A stretch of 64,000 nt of DNA from Stenotrophomonas sp. Marseille-Q4652 (GTDB lineage: Bacteria > Pseudomonadota > Gammaproteobacteria > Xanthomonadales > Xanthomonadaceae): contig NZ_CAKAKE010000001.1 in NCBI RefSeq assembly GCF_916618915.1, forward strand, positions 248,001 through 312,000, given 5' to 3'. Numbering within the stretch: position 1 is the first letter of the stretch; each line of letters starts with the position of its first letter. The notes under the pieces are model-generated. The model did no database searches. It saw only the letters and a program-made list of their open reading frames with translations, and was not told the DNA's origin. Positions 1 through 10,471 of this stretch are shown in pieces. The translations under genes and the position numbers were made by a program.

Positions 1-57
1 CAGCCGGCTGATCTCGTTCGCGGAGGTGCGAATATCGAGGTAATCCTGTTCGTCCAT
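1..57 (-). CDS. 5' end of an unidentified protein (partial)
   Basis: The first 19 codons of a reverse-strand gene are visible, starting MDEQDYLDIRTSANEISRL, and the gene runs off the left edge. An AGGAAG Shine-Dalgarno sits about 5 bases before the ATG, which supports the start. It lies downstream of the gcvP terminator, so it probably has its own promoter in the 130 bases between. The acidic N-terminus has no recognisable signal peptide. I do not recognise the family from so short a piece. Confidence 0.6.
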   Translation of the reverse strand, partial: MDEQDYLDIRTSANEISRL

Positions 58-189
58 GGCGACTTCCTGTCGTGCTCCCGCTGCAATGCTAGGACAAACA
101 GGAGGAGTGATTCGTGCGGATTATCACAATGAGTTTGCCGCGATGACTGGCCGCTGGAACCGCTGGAGGCCGGTAGCCCAGGCGTTGCG

Positions 190-228
190 GAATAAAAACA
201 ACAAAGGCCCCGCAATGCGGGGCCCTTG
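190..228 (-). terminator. Rho-independent terminator of gcvP
   Basis: On the reverse strand a perfect 8-bp stem (GGCCCCGC/GCGGGGCC, 206-224) with a 3-base loop is followed by a T-rich tail, TTTGTTGTTTTTATT. It begins about 30 bases after the gcvP stop codon. Confidence 0.9.
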
Positions 229-258
229 TTGTCACATGTTGCTGGAACGGACCGAGGC

Positions 259-3123
<2,865 letters not shown>

Positions 3124-3210
3124 GGTCTGGAGGTCTCAGGAATCAGGCAGGGGCGGGGTGCGGGCCGCAACCGTCCACGCAAGCGGACGGAAAGCGCGGC
3201 TTTCCGCGGG

Positions 3211-3387
3211 TGCCCCTCTGTCCTTTTGCCTGAGAGTTTGGAAGCGACGCGACGAGGATCGTGCGCTTCGTGCCCCTTCGGCGCCGGGTTGGACCGGTCT
3301 CTCCAGAGTGTTGGTGCAGATGGTATCGGGCCTGAGCGATTACGGGCGTTGCGCCTTCGGCAGCGGGTCGAGCCGCTTCTCCCACCT
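3211..3387 (-). promoter_or_regulatory. Tandem glycine riboswitch upstream of gcvP
   Basis: Read on the reverse strand, the leader contains two glycine-aptamer copies. The downstream copy (about 3308-3211) has GGAGAGACCGG, GCGCCGAAGGGGCA and the hallmark CTCTCAGGCAAAAGGACAG. The upstream copy (about 3387-3325) has GGGAGAAGC, CTGCCGAAGGCGCAA and CGCTCAGGCCCGATACCA. A short linker joins them, as in known cooperative tandem glycine riboswitches. Two GC-rich hairpins (about 3189-3205 and 3169-3190) lie between the aptamers and the gcvP start and may form the expression platform. No U-tract follows them, so control is probably translational, which is inference. Confidence 0.95.
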
Positions 3388-3399
3388 TGTAGCCCGGCA

Positions 3400-3405
3400 A
3401 TTATA
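3400..3405 (-). promoter_or_regulatory. Probable -10 element for the riboswitch-gcvP transcript
   Basis: A perfect TATAAT on the reverse strand lies just upstream of the first glycine aptamer. No good -35 match is seen at 17 bases, so only the -10 box is called. Confidence 0.55.
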
Positions 3406-3589
3406 GCCCGGTACAGCTGGCCGGGACGGGGCTGGCTTAAACTGCGCGCCCTTTTGTTACCGCTTCGCCCGGCGCCTGTTGGCCGCCCGGGCGCTCGCGC
3501 GTGAGCTCCTTGATGCCGCCACGCAGGCCGCGGGGCTGTCATGCTGAATGGGCGCGCGTACCTGGCGTGGCCCGCAACCTGGAAACCCA

Positions 3590-4840
3590 ATGCAAGCTAC
3601 CAAGCAGCTCTCGCCCGGCCGCATCGCCTTGCTGATCGGCGGGTTGTCGATGTTCGGCCCGTTCGCCATCGATGCGATTTTCCCGGCGTTCCCGCAGATG
3701 GGCGCGCAGCTGGGTGCCGACAAGCTGGCCATGCAGCAGACCATCAGCGTCTACCTGTTGGCCTATGCGTTCATGAGCCTGTTCCACGGCGCGCTGTCCG
3801 ACGCGCTGGGCCGCAAGCGGGTGATCGTGGGCGGCCTGATGGTGTTCATCCTGGCCTCCATCGGCTGCGCGCTGTCGCGCGACATGGGCACGCTGCTGTT
3901 CTTCCGCGCGCTGCAGGGGCTGTCAGCCGGCGTGGGCTACATCATCGGCCGCGCGGTGATCCGCGACCTGTACGAGGGTGACGATGCGCAACGGCTGATG
4001 AGCCACGTCTCGATGGTGTTCTCCATCGCGCCTGCCATCGCGCCGATCATCGGTGGCCTGCTGCTCGGGTGGACCGGCTGGACCGGCGTGTTCTGGTGCC
4101 TGGTCGGGTTCTCGACCCTGCTGCTGCTGACCACCTGGCTGTGGCTGCCGGAAACCCATCCGCCGCACGCGCGGCAACCATTGCGTGCCGGCCAGCTGGC
4201 ACGCGACTACATCGGCATCGCCTCCAATGCGCGCTTCCTGCGCCTGGCCGCTGCCGGTGCGCTGGGCTTCGGCGGGCTGTTCCTGTACATCGCCTCGGCT
4301 CCGGCCTTCGTGATGGACCTGCTGCGTCTGTCCGAACGTGAGTTCGCGTGGCTGTTCGTGCCGACGATCGGCGGCATGGCGCTGGGCGCATTCGCCTCGG
4401 GGCGCGCGGCCGGCCGCATCCCTGGTGAGCGGTTGGTCGCCATCGGCTATGGCTGCATGGCCGCGGCCACACTGTTCAACATCGGCTACAACACCTTCGC
4501 CACGCAGATGAGCGTGCCGTGGGCGGTGTTGCCGATGTCGATGACGGCCTTTGGCGTAGCGCTGATCTTCCCGATCCTGAGCCTGGCGATCCTGGACATG
4601 TATCCGCGTCTGCGCGGTTCGGCTTCGTCGTTGCAGGCGTTCAGCACGCTCATCACCAATTCGGTCATCGCCGGCCTGCTGTCGGCGCTGCTCAGCCACA
4701 GCGGCCTGTCGCTTGCCATCGGCGCGGGGTGTTTCGCGCTGGCCAGCTTCGGGATGTGGTCATGGGAGATGCGGGTGTCTGGACGTGTGCTGCCGGCCAG
4801 CGTCGAGCCGCATCCGCTTGAATCCAGCGAGTCCGCCTGA
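3590..4840 (+). CDS. Bcr/CflA-family MFS drug exporter
   Basis: A 12-helix major facilitator superfamily protein of the inner membrane, resembling Bcr/CflA drug:proton antiporters. Members export bicyclomycin, chloramphenicol or sulfonamides; the substrate cannot be read here. The loop 2-3 signature GALSDALGRKRVI is present, as is the opening segment FGPFAIDAIFPAFPQM typical of the family. An ATG at 3548 is also in frame, but it would add 14 residues (MGARTWRGPQPGNP) unlike the family, so the ATG at 3590 is preferred and gives 416 residues. It diverges from the gcvP riboswitch promoter. No dedicated regulator is adjacent. Confidence 0.88.
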   Translation: MQATKQLSPGRIALLIGGLSMFGPFAIDAIFPAFPQMGAQLGADKLAMQQTISVYLLAYAFMSLFHGALSDALGRKRVIVGGLMVFILASIGCALSRDMGTLLFFRALQGLSAGVGYIIGRAVIRDLYEGDDAQRLMSHVSMVFSIAPAIAPIIGGLLLGWTGWTGVFWCLVGFSTLLLLTTWLWLPETHPPHARQPLRAGQLARDYIGIASNARFLRLAAAGALGFGGLFLYIASAPAFVMDLLRLSEREFAWLFVPTIGGMALGAFASGRAAGRIPGERLVAIGYGCMAAATLFNIGYNTFATQMSVPWAVLPMSMTAFGVALIFPILSLAILDMYPRLRGSASSLQAFSTLITNSVIAGLLSALLSHSGLSLAIGAGCFALASFGMWSWEMRVSGRVLPASVEPHPLESSESA

Positions 4841-4925
4841 GTCCGCGCCCATCCACGCAGCCAGCGCGGCGATGCGGGACAATGGCGTCCCCGCCGGCCC
4901 CACGCCGTCCACAGTGAGTTTTACG

Positions 4926-5342
4926 ATGTCCATCGAGTCCAAGAACCGCCGCGATGCCCGCAAGAAGCAGGCCGAGCGCGAGAGCAACCGCGCCGCCGCC
5001 AATCCGCCTGCGCGCCCGGCCATCGAGCCGCACGCCGAGCTGCGCGACCAGCACCGGACCCTGCTGGCCGGCATCGTCCGCCGCGAGGGCGAATGGGTGC
5101 TGGGCATGGACGGCAAGATCGCCGGCGAGACCACCAGCGCCGCGCGCGTGCTGGCGCTGCTCATGCAGGCCGCCGAGCTGCACGAACGCCAGGGCACGCC
5201 GGTGCGGCTGATGTATTCGGACGCGCTCAAGGACGCCGCCCACGCCGAAGCCGCGGGCAATGGCCAGACCTTCGACGAGTTCAAGGCCGCGCTGGCCGCT
5301 GAACTGGGCGGCGGTGGCGAACCTGCTCCGCTGAGCCACTGA
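4926..5342 (+). CDS. Conserved small hypothetical protein with charged N-terminus
   Basis: A 138-residue protein beginning MSIESKNRRDARKKQAERES, a strongly basic and acidic N-terminal stretch likely to form a helix. A compact region follows (GIVRREGEWVLGMDGKIAGE, then helices around residues 70-125). No signal peptide or membrane segment is seen, so it is probably cytoplasmic. The frame is open upstream to 4713, but that extension is low-complexity read-through of intergenic DNA and the start at 4926 has a weak GTGAG motif ahead of it. It lies 85 bases after the exporter on the same strand and ends at a strong terminator. I do not recognise a family or function. Confidence 0.75.
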   Translation: MSIESKNRRDARKKQAERESNRAAANPPARPAIEPHAELRDQHRTLLAGIVRREGEWVLGMDGKIAGETTSAARVLALLMQAAELHERQGTPVRLMYSDALKDAAHAEAAGNGQTFDEFKAALAAELGGGGEPAPLSH

Positions 5343-5361
5343 CTCCGGCCAGCACTGGCAG

Positions 5362-5394
5362 AAAAAACTCCCGGCATGACCGGGAGTTTTTTTT
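5362..5394. terminator. Bidirectional terminator between convergent genes
   Basis: An 11-bp perfect inverted repeat (AAAACTCCCGG / CCGGGAGTTTT) with a 5-base loop is flanked by A-runs on one side and eight Ts on the other. It can stop transcription from both the 4926-5342 gene and the M2 peptidase gene. Confidence 0.92.
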
Positions 5395-5439
5395 GTCCAT
5401 CCTTGGTAGCCGTCCTCGCGAACGGCCACCAGCGCGGGA

Positions 5440-7443
5440 TCAGCCGGCGTTGGCTGCCGGAGCCGGAGCCGGAGCTCCCGCCGAGGCTTCCCAGCCGCAC
5501 ATCTGGCCCTCGTTCTGCTGCTTCAGCCATTCCTGCAGCGGCGAGAAGTATTCCAGCAGCGGGGCGGCGTCGAGCTTCTGGGTGCCGGTCAGCTCGTTGA
5601 GCGTGGCCTGCCACGGCTGGCTGGCGCCCTTGTTGAGCATCGCCCAGAACTTCTGGCCGGCTTCCTTGTTGCCGTAGAAGCTGCATTCGTTGAGCGGGCC
5701 GGTGTAGCCGGCCGCATCGCACAGGCCCTTGTAGAACTGGAACTGCAGCACGCGCGCCAGGAAGTAGCGGGTGTACGGGGTGTTGCCCGGCACGTGGTAC
5801 TTGGCGCCCGGATCGAACAAGTCCTCGCCGCGCGCGGTGGCCGGGGCCACGCCCTGGTACTTCGCCTTCAGTTCCCACCACTTGGCGTTGTACTGCTCGG
5901 GCTTGATCGAGCCGTCGAACACGCCCCAGCGCCAGCGGTCGATCATCAGCCCGAACGGCAGGAACGACACGCCGCTCAGCGCCATGCGCATCTGGTTGTT
6001 GATCACCGCCTCGCGGCTTTCCTGCGGCTGGTCGACCAGGCCGATCGAGCTCAGGTAGCGAGGAGTCATCGCCAGCACGATGGTGTCGCCGATGGCCTCG
6101 TGGAAGCCGTCGTTGGCACCGCCCTGGAACAGCGGCTGCTGCGGGTTGTAGGCCAGGTCGTAATAGATGTGGCCCAGTTCGTGGTAGATCGTGGTGAAGT
6201 TTTCCTCGGTCGGGGTGATGCACATCTTGGTGCGCACGTCCGGGCTCTTGCCGTCCTCGCCACCCATGTTCATGTCCCAGGCGCTGGCGTGGCAGACCAC
6301 ATTGCGGTCCAGCGGCTTGATGAACTGGGTGTTCTGCCAGTAGCTCTCCGGCAGTTTGGGCATGCCCAGAGACACGTAGAAGTCCTCCGCGCGCTCGGTC
6401 ATCTGCCTGGCGGTCAGCAGTTCGGCCTCACGCTGCGCCTTGAAGCGGGACTCGGCGCTGGCGGTGGCGCCCGGCTTGGCCAGGGCGGCGCTGAGGTTGG
6501 CCTGGTGCTGCTTTTCCAGCGCGGCGGTGATGTCCAGGCTGCCGGCACCAGCGTAGGGCTCGAGCATGTCCCACAGGTTGCTCCAGTCCTGCTGCCACAT
6601 GTTGCCGGCGAGGTGCGCCGGGATCATGCCGCCGGCCACTTCGCCCTTGTCCTTGCCATAGGACTTCACCAGCTTGCTGCGGGTGTAGCAGTGCAGTTGC
6701 TCGTACAGCGGCTTGACCTGTTCCCACAGGCGGTCGGTTTCGGGGCCGACCTGCTCGGCCGGCATGTCGTAGGCGCTGCGCCACATCGCGCCGGCATCGG
6801 CAAAGCCCATTTCCCTGGCACCTTCGTTCACCAGTTCGACGAAGCGCTGGTAATCCTTGCGCATCGGCGCGGCGGTGGCGTGCCAGCCCTGCCAGGCGTC
6901 GAGCTGCTTGTCGTAGTCGCGCGAGCGCGCCAGCACCTGTTCCAGCTCACCGAGCTGGCGGCACTGCTTCGCATCGCCCTCGCCGGTGCAGTACTCGCCC
7001 GAGCCGTAGTCGCCTTCCATCTTGGTGGCGATGCGGGTCAGCTCGCCGAGCTTGGCCGGGTCACGCGGGGCCGGCATCGAGGTCGACAGCTTCAGCAGGT
7101 TGATCGCGCGCTTGGTGTCCTCGCTCATCGGCTGGCCGTCGTACTTGCCGGCCTGTTCGATCCAGCCATTGAGGATGGTCAGCCAGCGCTCGTTGGCCTT
7201 GGCCGCCACGCGCGCCGAGTCGTCATTGATGTAGGTCGACGACAGCCACTGGGCCGAGGTCATTTCCGGGTACATCGCCTTGAGCTCGGCGTTGACGCGG
7301 GCGATGAACTCATCGGCGCTTTCGGCCGGAGCGGCGCTCGCCGCCGGTGCGGTGGTTTCCGGCGCTGCTTCCTTCTTGCAGGCCGACAGCGAAAGGACGG
7401 CGGTGCCGATGGCAGCGGCCAGCAACAGGTGACGATGGTTCAC
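5440..7443 (-). CDS. M2-family peptidyl-dipeptidase lipoprotein (bacterial ACE homologue)
   Basis: A zinc dicarboxypeptidase of the angiotensin-converting-enzyme family, like the characterised Xanthomonas ACE. The gluzincin motif HELGH (about residues 421-425) has its third zinc ligand 24 residues on, in GFHEAIGD (E449). A GTG at 7443 gives an N-terminus NHRHLLLAAAIGTAVLSLSAC that is a typical lipoprotein signal with lipobox LSAC, followed by KKEAAPETTAPAA, a disordered linker. The frame is open further upstream to 7554, but that part is remnant transporter sequence. Length is 667 residues, usual for one-domain bacterial M2 enzymes. Likely periplasmic and membrane-anchored, in peptide catabolism. 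The C-terminus has an Ala/Pro-rich tail. Confidence 0.95.
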   Translation of the reverse strand: MNHRHLLLAAAIGTAVLSLSACKKEAAPETTAPAASAAPAESADEFIARVNAELKAMYPEMTSAQWLSSTYINDDSARVAAKANERWLTILNGWIEQAGKYDGQPMSEDTKRAINLLKLSTSMPAPRDPAKLGELTRIATKMEGDYGSGEYCTGEGDAKQCRQLGELEQVLARSRDYDKQLDAWQGWHATAAPMRKDYQRFVELVNEGAREMGFADAGAMWRSAYDMPAEQVGPETDRLWEQVKPLYEQLHCYTRSKLVKSYGKDKGEVAGGMIPAHLAGNMWQQDWSNLWDMLEPYAGAGSLDITAALEKQHQANLSAALAKPGATASAESRFKAQREAELLTARQMTERAEDFYVSLGMPKLPESYWQNTQFIKPLDRNVVCHASAWDMNMGGEDGKSPDVRTKMCITPTEENFTTIYHELGHIYYDLAYNPQQPLFQGGANDGFHEAIGDTIVLAMTPRYLSSIGLVDQPQESREAVINNQMRMALSGVSFLPFGLMIDRWRWGVFDGSIKPEQYNAKWWELKAKYQGVAPATARGEDLFDPGAKYHVPGNTPYTRYFLARVLQFQFYKGLCDAAGYTGPLNECSFYGNKEAGQKFWAMLNKGASQPWQATLNELTGTQKLDAAPLLEYFSPLQEWLKQQNEGQMCGWEASAGAPAPAPAANAG

Positions 7444-7479
7444 GGATATCCCCGGTGGTGTTGAATACCGGCGAAGGCT

Positions 7480-7915
7480 AGAGGGCGTCACCCCTGGCCG
7501 CAAGTGCGCCGGTCGGCGCCGCAGCGCCATCAACAGCACGCCGCCGCCGATCATCGCCAGCCCGGCCCATCCGCGCCATGCCAGCCGTTCGTGCAGGAGG
7601 GCGCACCAGCAACACGCTGGGCTTGCCCGCCGGCGCTGCCTGCGAGCCTGCCGGCGTTGCAGGGCACGGAAGTCGAAGACCAGAAGGCACCCGCGGCCAG
7701 GGCGGACAGCGCGGACAGCGCAACCAACCCGGCGTGGCCGCCGGCAGCCGCGCCGGATTGCTCCACTGGCGGCGGCGGGCGCAACCGCCGTCTAGACGAC
7801 CAAGGTGACGACGGTGCGCAGCTGGATCGCCAGGTCCGAGTGATCCGCTGCAGCGAAGGCTGACAGAGCCGACACCAGTGCCCAGAACAGCCATTGCGGA
7901 TGGGGGGCATGACCG
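7480..7915 (-). pseudogene. Decayed EamA/DMT-family transporter gene
   Basis: No intact gene fills the 500 bases between eptA and the M2 peptidase, but translated pieces on the reverse strand, in different frames, line up in order with a one-domain (about 140-residue) EamA transporter. These are HPQWLFWALVSALSAFAA and DLAIQLRTVVTLVV (then TAG), then SNPARLPAATPGWL, ALSALAAGAFW, KPSVLLV, and finally LLHERLAWRGWAGLAMIGGG. The order and the conserved turns (IRTVV, KLSVVLV-like, GERL-like) match the family. At least three frame changes and one stop have accumulated. I infer a dead gene. Confidence 0.7.
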
Positions 7916-7947
7916 AGACTCCAAAGCGACCACCGTGGTGTCTGGCG

Positions 7948-9603
7948 TCAGGTCGCGCAACCGGCGAACAGGTCGCGCGAGCGGTCGTAGAGCGAGGTCC
8001 GCACCTGCATCAAGCCGAGCACGGACGGAAACAGATTGTCGTGATCGCTGCGCTGGGCAGCGCGCTGGCGCACGCACGCCAGATCCAGCCCGCGGTCCTG
8101 GGCAAACCCCTGCGAGAACCACATCACCATCGGTACCCGCGTCTGTTCCTGCGGCGCGATGGCGTAGGGCACGCCATGCAGGTACAGGCCCTTCTCGCCG
8201 AGTGATTCGCCATGGTCGGACAGATAGATCATCGCGCTGTCATAGTCGTCCATGGCGCGCAGCGTGCGGATCGTGCGGCTGAGGAAATGGTCGGTGTAGC
8301 GCACCGAGTTGTCGTAGCTGTTGACGATCTGCTCGCGGCTGCACTTGCCCAGGTCGGCCGTGTCGCAGGTGGGGCCGAAGTGCCTGAACGTGGCCGGATA
8401 ACGCTGGAAGTAACTGGGACCGTGGTTGCCGAGCTGGTGCAGAACGACCACCCGGTCGCCGGGTTTGGCCCGCACCTGCGCGGCCAGGTCATCGAGCAGG
8501 ATTTCATCCATGCAGCGGCCATCGGCGCACAGCCCCGGCTTGCGGGCCTCATCCAGGCGCTGGATCTCGAGCCCCTCGCATACGCCCTTGCAGCCGGACT
8601 GGTTGTCCCGCCACAGGGTCGAGATGCCCGCATGCTCGAGCACATGCAGCAAGGACTGGTGTCCGCGGATCTTCTTCTCGTCGTAATCGTGCCGGCCGAA
8701 TGGAGAGAACATGCAGGGCAATGAAACTTCCGTGCTGGTGCCACAGGCATGCATGTCGGGAAAGTTGATCGCCTCGGTCTGGGCCAGTTCCGGTGTGGTC
8801 TGTCGCTCGTAGCCATTCAGTCCCCAATTCTGCGCACGCACCGTTTCGCCTACAACCAGCACCAGCAGGCGTGGGCGGCTGCCGGCAGCGCGGGGCAGGG
8901 TACTGGCGTCAGTGCCGAGTGGCAGCCTGGGTTGTTTGCCGATGGCACCGGCGGAGGAGAGGTTCTGCTTCAGCGCCACCAGGTAGTTGACCGGCGTGGC
9001 GAGGTAGCGCACTTCGCGATGGTTGCGCAGCAACGCCGAGAGGTCCTGGAAGGAAACCATGGCACTGGCGCCGCCGACAACGACGATGCCGGCGAGGAAG
9101 GCCAGTCGCCACAACAGCGCGTGGGTCCAGCGGCGCCGGCGCAGCCGCAGCCGCGACAGGGCCAGGATGGGAAGCACGGCATAGCCCAGCAGCGGCAGGA
9201 TCAGCGCCGGCGTCATCAGCTCGCGCGATTCCTTCTGGTCGGTTGCCAGCACATTGCGCAGCATGTCCGCATCCAGGTACACGTTGTAGCTGTTCATGTA
9301 ATGCGTGGCGAAGGCGGTGGCCACCAGCAGGACGACCAACAGCGACTTGGCGTTCCAGCGCCACAGCAACAGGCCGAGCAGCAACGCATGCACCGACACC
9401 AGCAGCGCCAACAGCGACCCGGCGAACAGCACGCTGCCCGGATGGGTTGCCATGGCGTTGCGCCAGAACAGCGCGTTGCAGGCCAGGGCGAAGAACGTGC
9501 TGGCTGCCAGGATCAAGGTCTCGGTGGACAGCTCGGGGCGCCAGCTGCGCAGGCCGGAAAGTGACGGAAGGCGGCTCCTGGTCTGGACGGCGGCGACATT
9601 CAT
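7948..9603 (-). CDS. eptA: Lipid A phosphoethanolamine transferase, EptA/MCR type
   Basis: An inner-membrane enzyme with a periplasmic sulfatase-fold domain that moves phosphoethanolamine from phosphatidylethanolamine to lipid A, lowering affinity for cationic peptides and polymyxin. About five N-terminal membrane helices (residues 25-190) precede the catalytic domain. Visible active-site elements are GETVRAQNWGLNGY, the nucleophile region CGTSTEVSLPCMFS (T near 291), NHGPSYFQRYP, and YLSDHGESLGEKGLYLHG (D463, H464). Cysteine pairs match the family's disulfides. The ATG overlaps the stop of the PAP2 gene by ATGA, so the two are translationally coupled. At 551 residues the length is normal. 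Whether it modifies lipid A core, or confers colistin resistance, is not shown by sequence alone. Confidence 0.93.
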   Translation of the reverse strand: MNVAAVQTRSRLPSLSGLRSWRPELSTETLILAASTFFALACNALFWRNAMATHPGSVLFAGSLLALLVSVHALLLGLLLWRWNAKSLLVVLLVATAFATHYMNSYNVYLDADMLRNVLATDQKESRELMTPALILPLLGYAVLPILALSRLRLRRRRWTHALLWRLAFLAGIVVVGGASAMVSFQDLSALLRNHREVRYLATPVNYLVALKQNLSSAGAIGKQPRLPLGTDASTLPRAAGSRPRLLVLVVGETVRAQNWGLNGYERQTTPELAQTEAINFPDMHACGTSTEVSLPCMFSPFGRHDYDEKKIRGHQSLLHVLEHAGISTLWRDNQSGCKGVCEGLEIQRLDEARKPGLCADGRCMDEILLDDLAAQVRAKPGDRVVVLHQLGNHGPSYFQRYPATFRHFGPTCDTADLGKCSREQIVNSYDNSVRYTDHFLSRTIRTLRAMDDYDSAMIYLSDHGESLGEKGLYLHGVPYAIAPQEQTRVPMVMWFSQGFAQDRGLDLACVRQRAAQRSDHDNLFPSVLGLMQVRTSLYDRSRDLFAGCAT

Positions 9604-10370
9604 GCCCGTGCTCCAGCGGTCGGTGCCTGGACGGCAACGGGCACAGCACCCGCGGCCAGTCGTGGGAACATGACCAGGAACAGCGTGGCTGCGACCAACC
9701 AGCTGATCCCCAGCGACCACAGGTCGTGCGAGAGGAAATGCGCGCCACGCAGTTGTTGGCCGGCGCCGAAAATCGCTCCGGCCAGCAACGCGGTGGCAAG
9801 CAGGCGCCCACGTAGCTGCGGGCGGACCACCCAGGCGAAGAAGTACAGCGCCACCCACGCATAGCCGGCGCTGGAATGACCGCCGGGAAAGCAGGCCGCA
9901 GACGGCATGTCCGGCGGCCGTGCCTCGAAGAGGCCGACGAAGCTGCGCGTACCGCCGTAGCGGTCCAGGTCCCACGGGCAGTCCATGTGGGTGAGCGACT
10001 TCAGCAGCGACACCAGGCCGGTGGACAGTCCAAGCGCAAGCAGCAGGTAAAGCAACGGACGGCGAAGCTGTCGCCAGCGGATATCGGTGCCGGCGCGCGC
10101 CAGCGCGGCCACGACCACCAACGACGCGCCCACGCTCAGCCACTTGCCGCCGCGATGGATCAAGCCACTGGTAAGCCATGCGTCCCTCAGTCCCCAATGG
10201 TTGCCTTCCAGCTGGTACAGATGGTCGGCAAGCCACAGGTCACCGCCACCGCCCATCAGCAGCGCGCTGAGCAGGACGAGTGCGGACGCAGGGAGGAAAA
10301 GGTGCTTGCAGGAAAACTCCAGGCGTGCCGGTGGCAGGCTCGAAGTGGAACGGAACAAGAAAGGCTTCAT
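9600..10370 (-). CDS. PAP2-family membrane phosphatase (lipid phosphatase)
   Basis: A polytopic inner-membrane phosphatase of the PAP2/LPP superfamily. The three signature segments are recognisable: KSLTHMDCPWDLDRYGG (motif 1, Lys), CFPGGHSSAGYAW (motif 2, GGH) and RGAHFLSHDLWSL (motif 3, Arg and His). About six membrane helices are predicted. The ATG at 10370 (MKPFLFRSTSS) gives 256 residues; the frame is open upstream but with non-family sequence. The stop overlaps the eptA start. PAP2 genes also accompany some mcr genes, so it may dephosphorylate lipid A or recycle the diacylglycerol or undecaprenyl by-product of modification; which one is inference. Confidence 0.88.
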   Translation of the reverse strand: MKPFLFRSTSSLPPARLEFSCKHLFLPASALVLLSALLMGGGGDLWLADHLYQLEGNHWGLRDAWLTSGLIHRGGKWLSVGASLVVVAALARAGTDIRWRQLRRPLLYLLLALGLSTGLVSLLKSLTHMDCPWDLDRYGGTRSFVGLFEARPPDMPSAACFPGGHSSAGYAWVALYFFAWVVRPQLRGRLLATALLAGAIFGAGQQLRGAHFLSHDLWSLGISWLVAATLFLVMFPRLAAGAVPVAVQAPTAGARA

Positions 10371-10471
10371 CAGCTGACATGCATGCCATCGGCAGGGAAG
10401 GCGGCATGGTCGGTCGGTCACTGTCGGAAGCCGGTTGGAGGTATGTCGGAGAGCCGTTAACAGCGCCGGGT

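Noticed and set aside
4713..4925. N-terminal extension of the small charged protein
   Set aside because: The 71 added residues overlap the exporter's end and are low-complexity; the start at 4926 gives a coherent protein.
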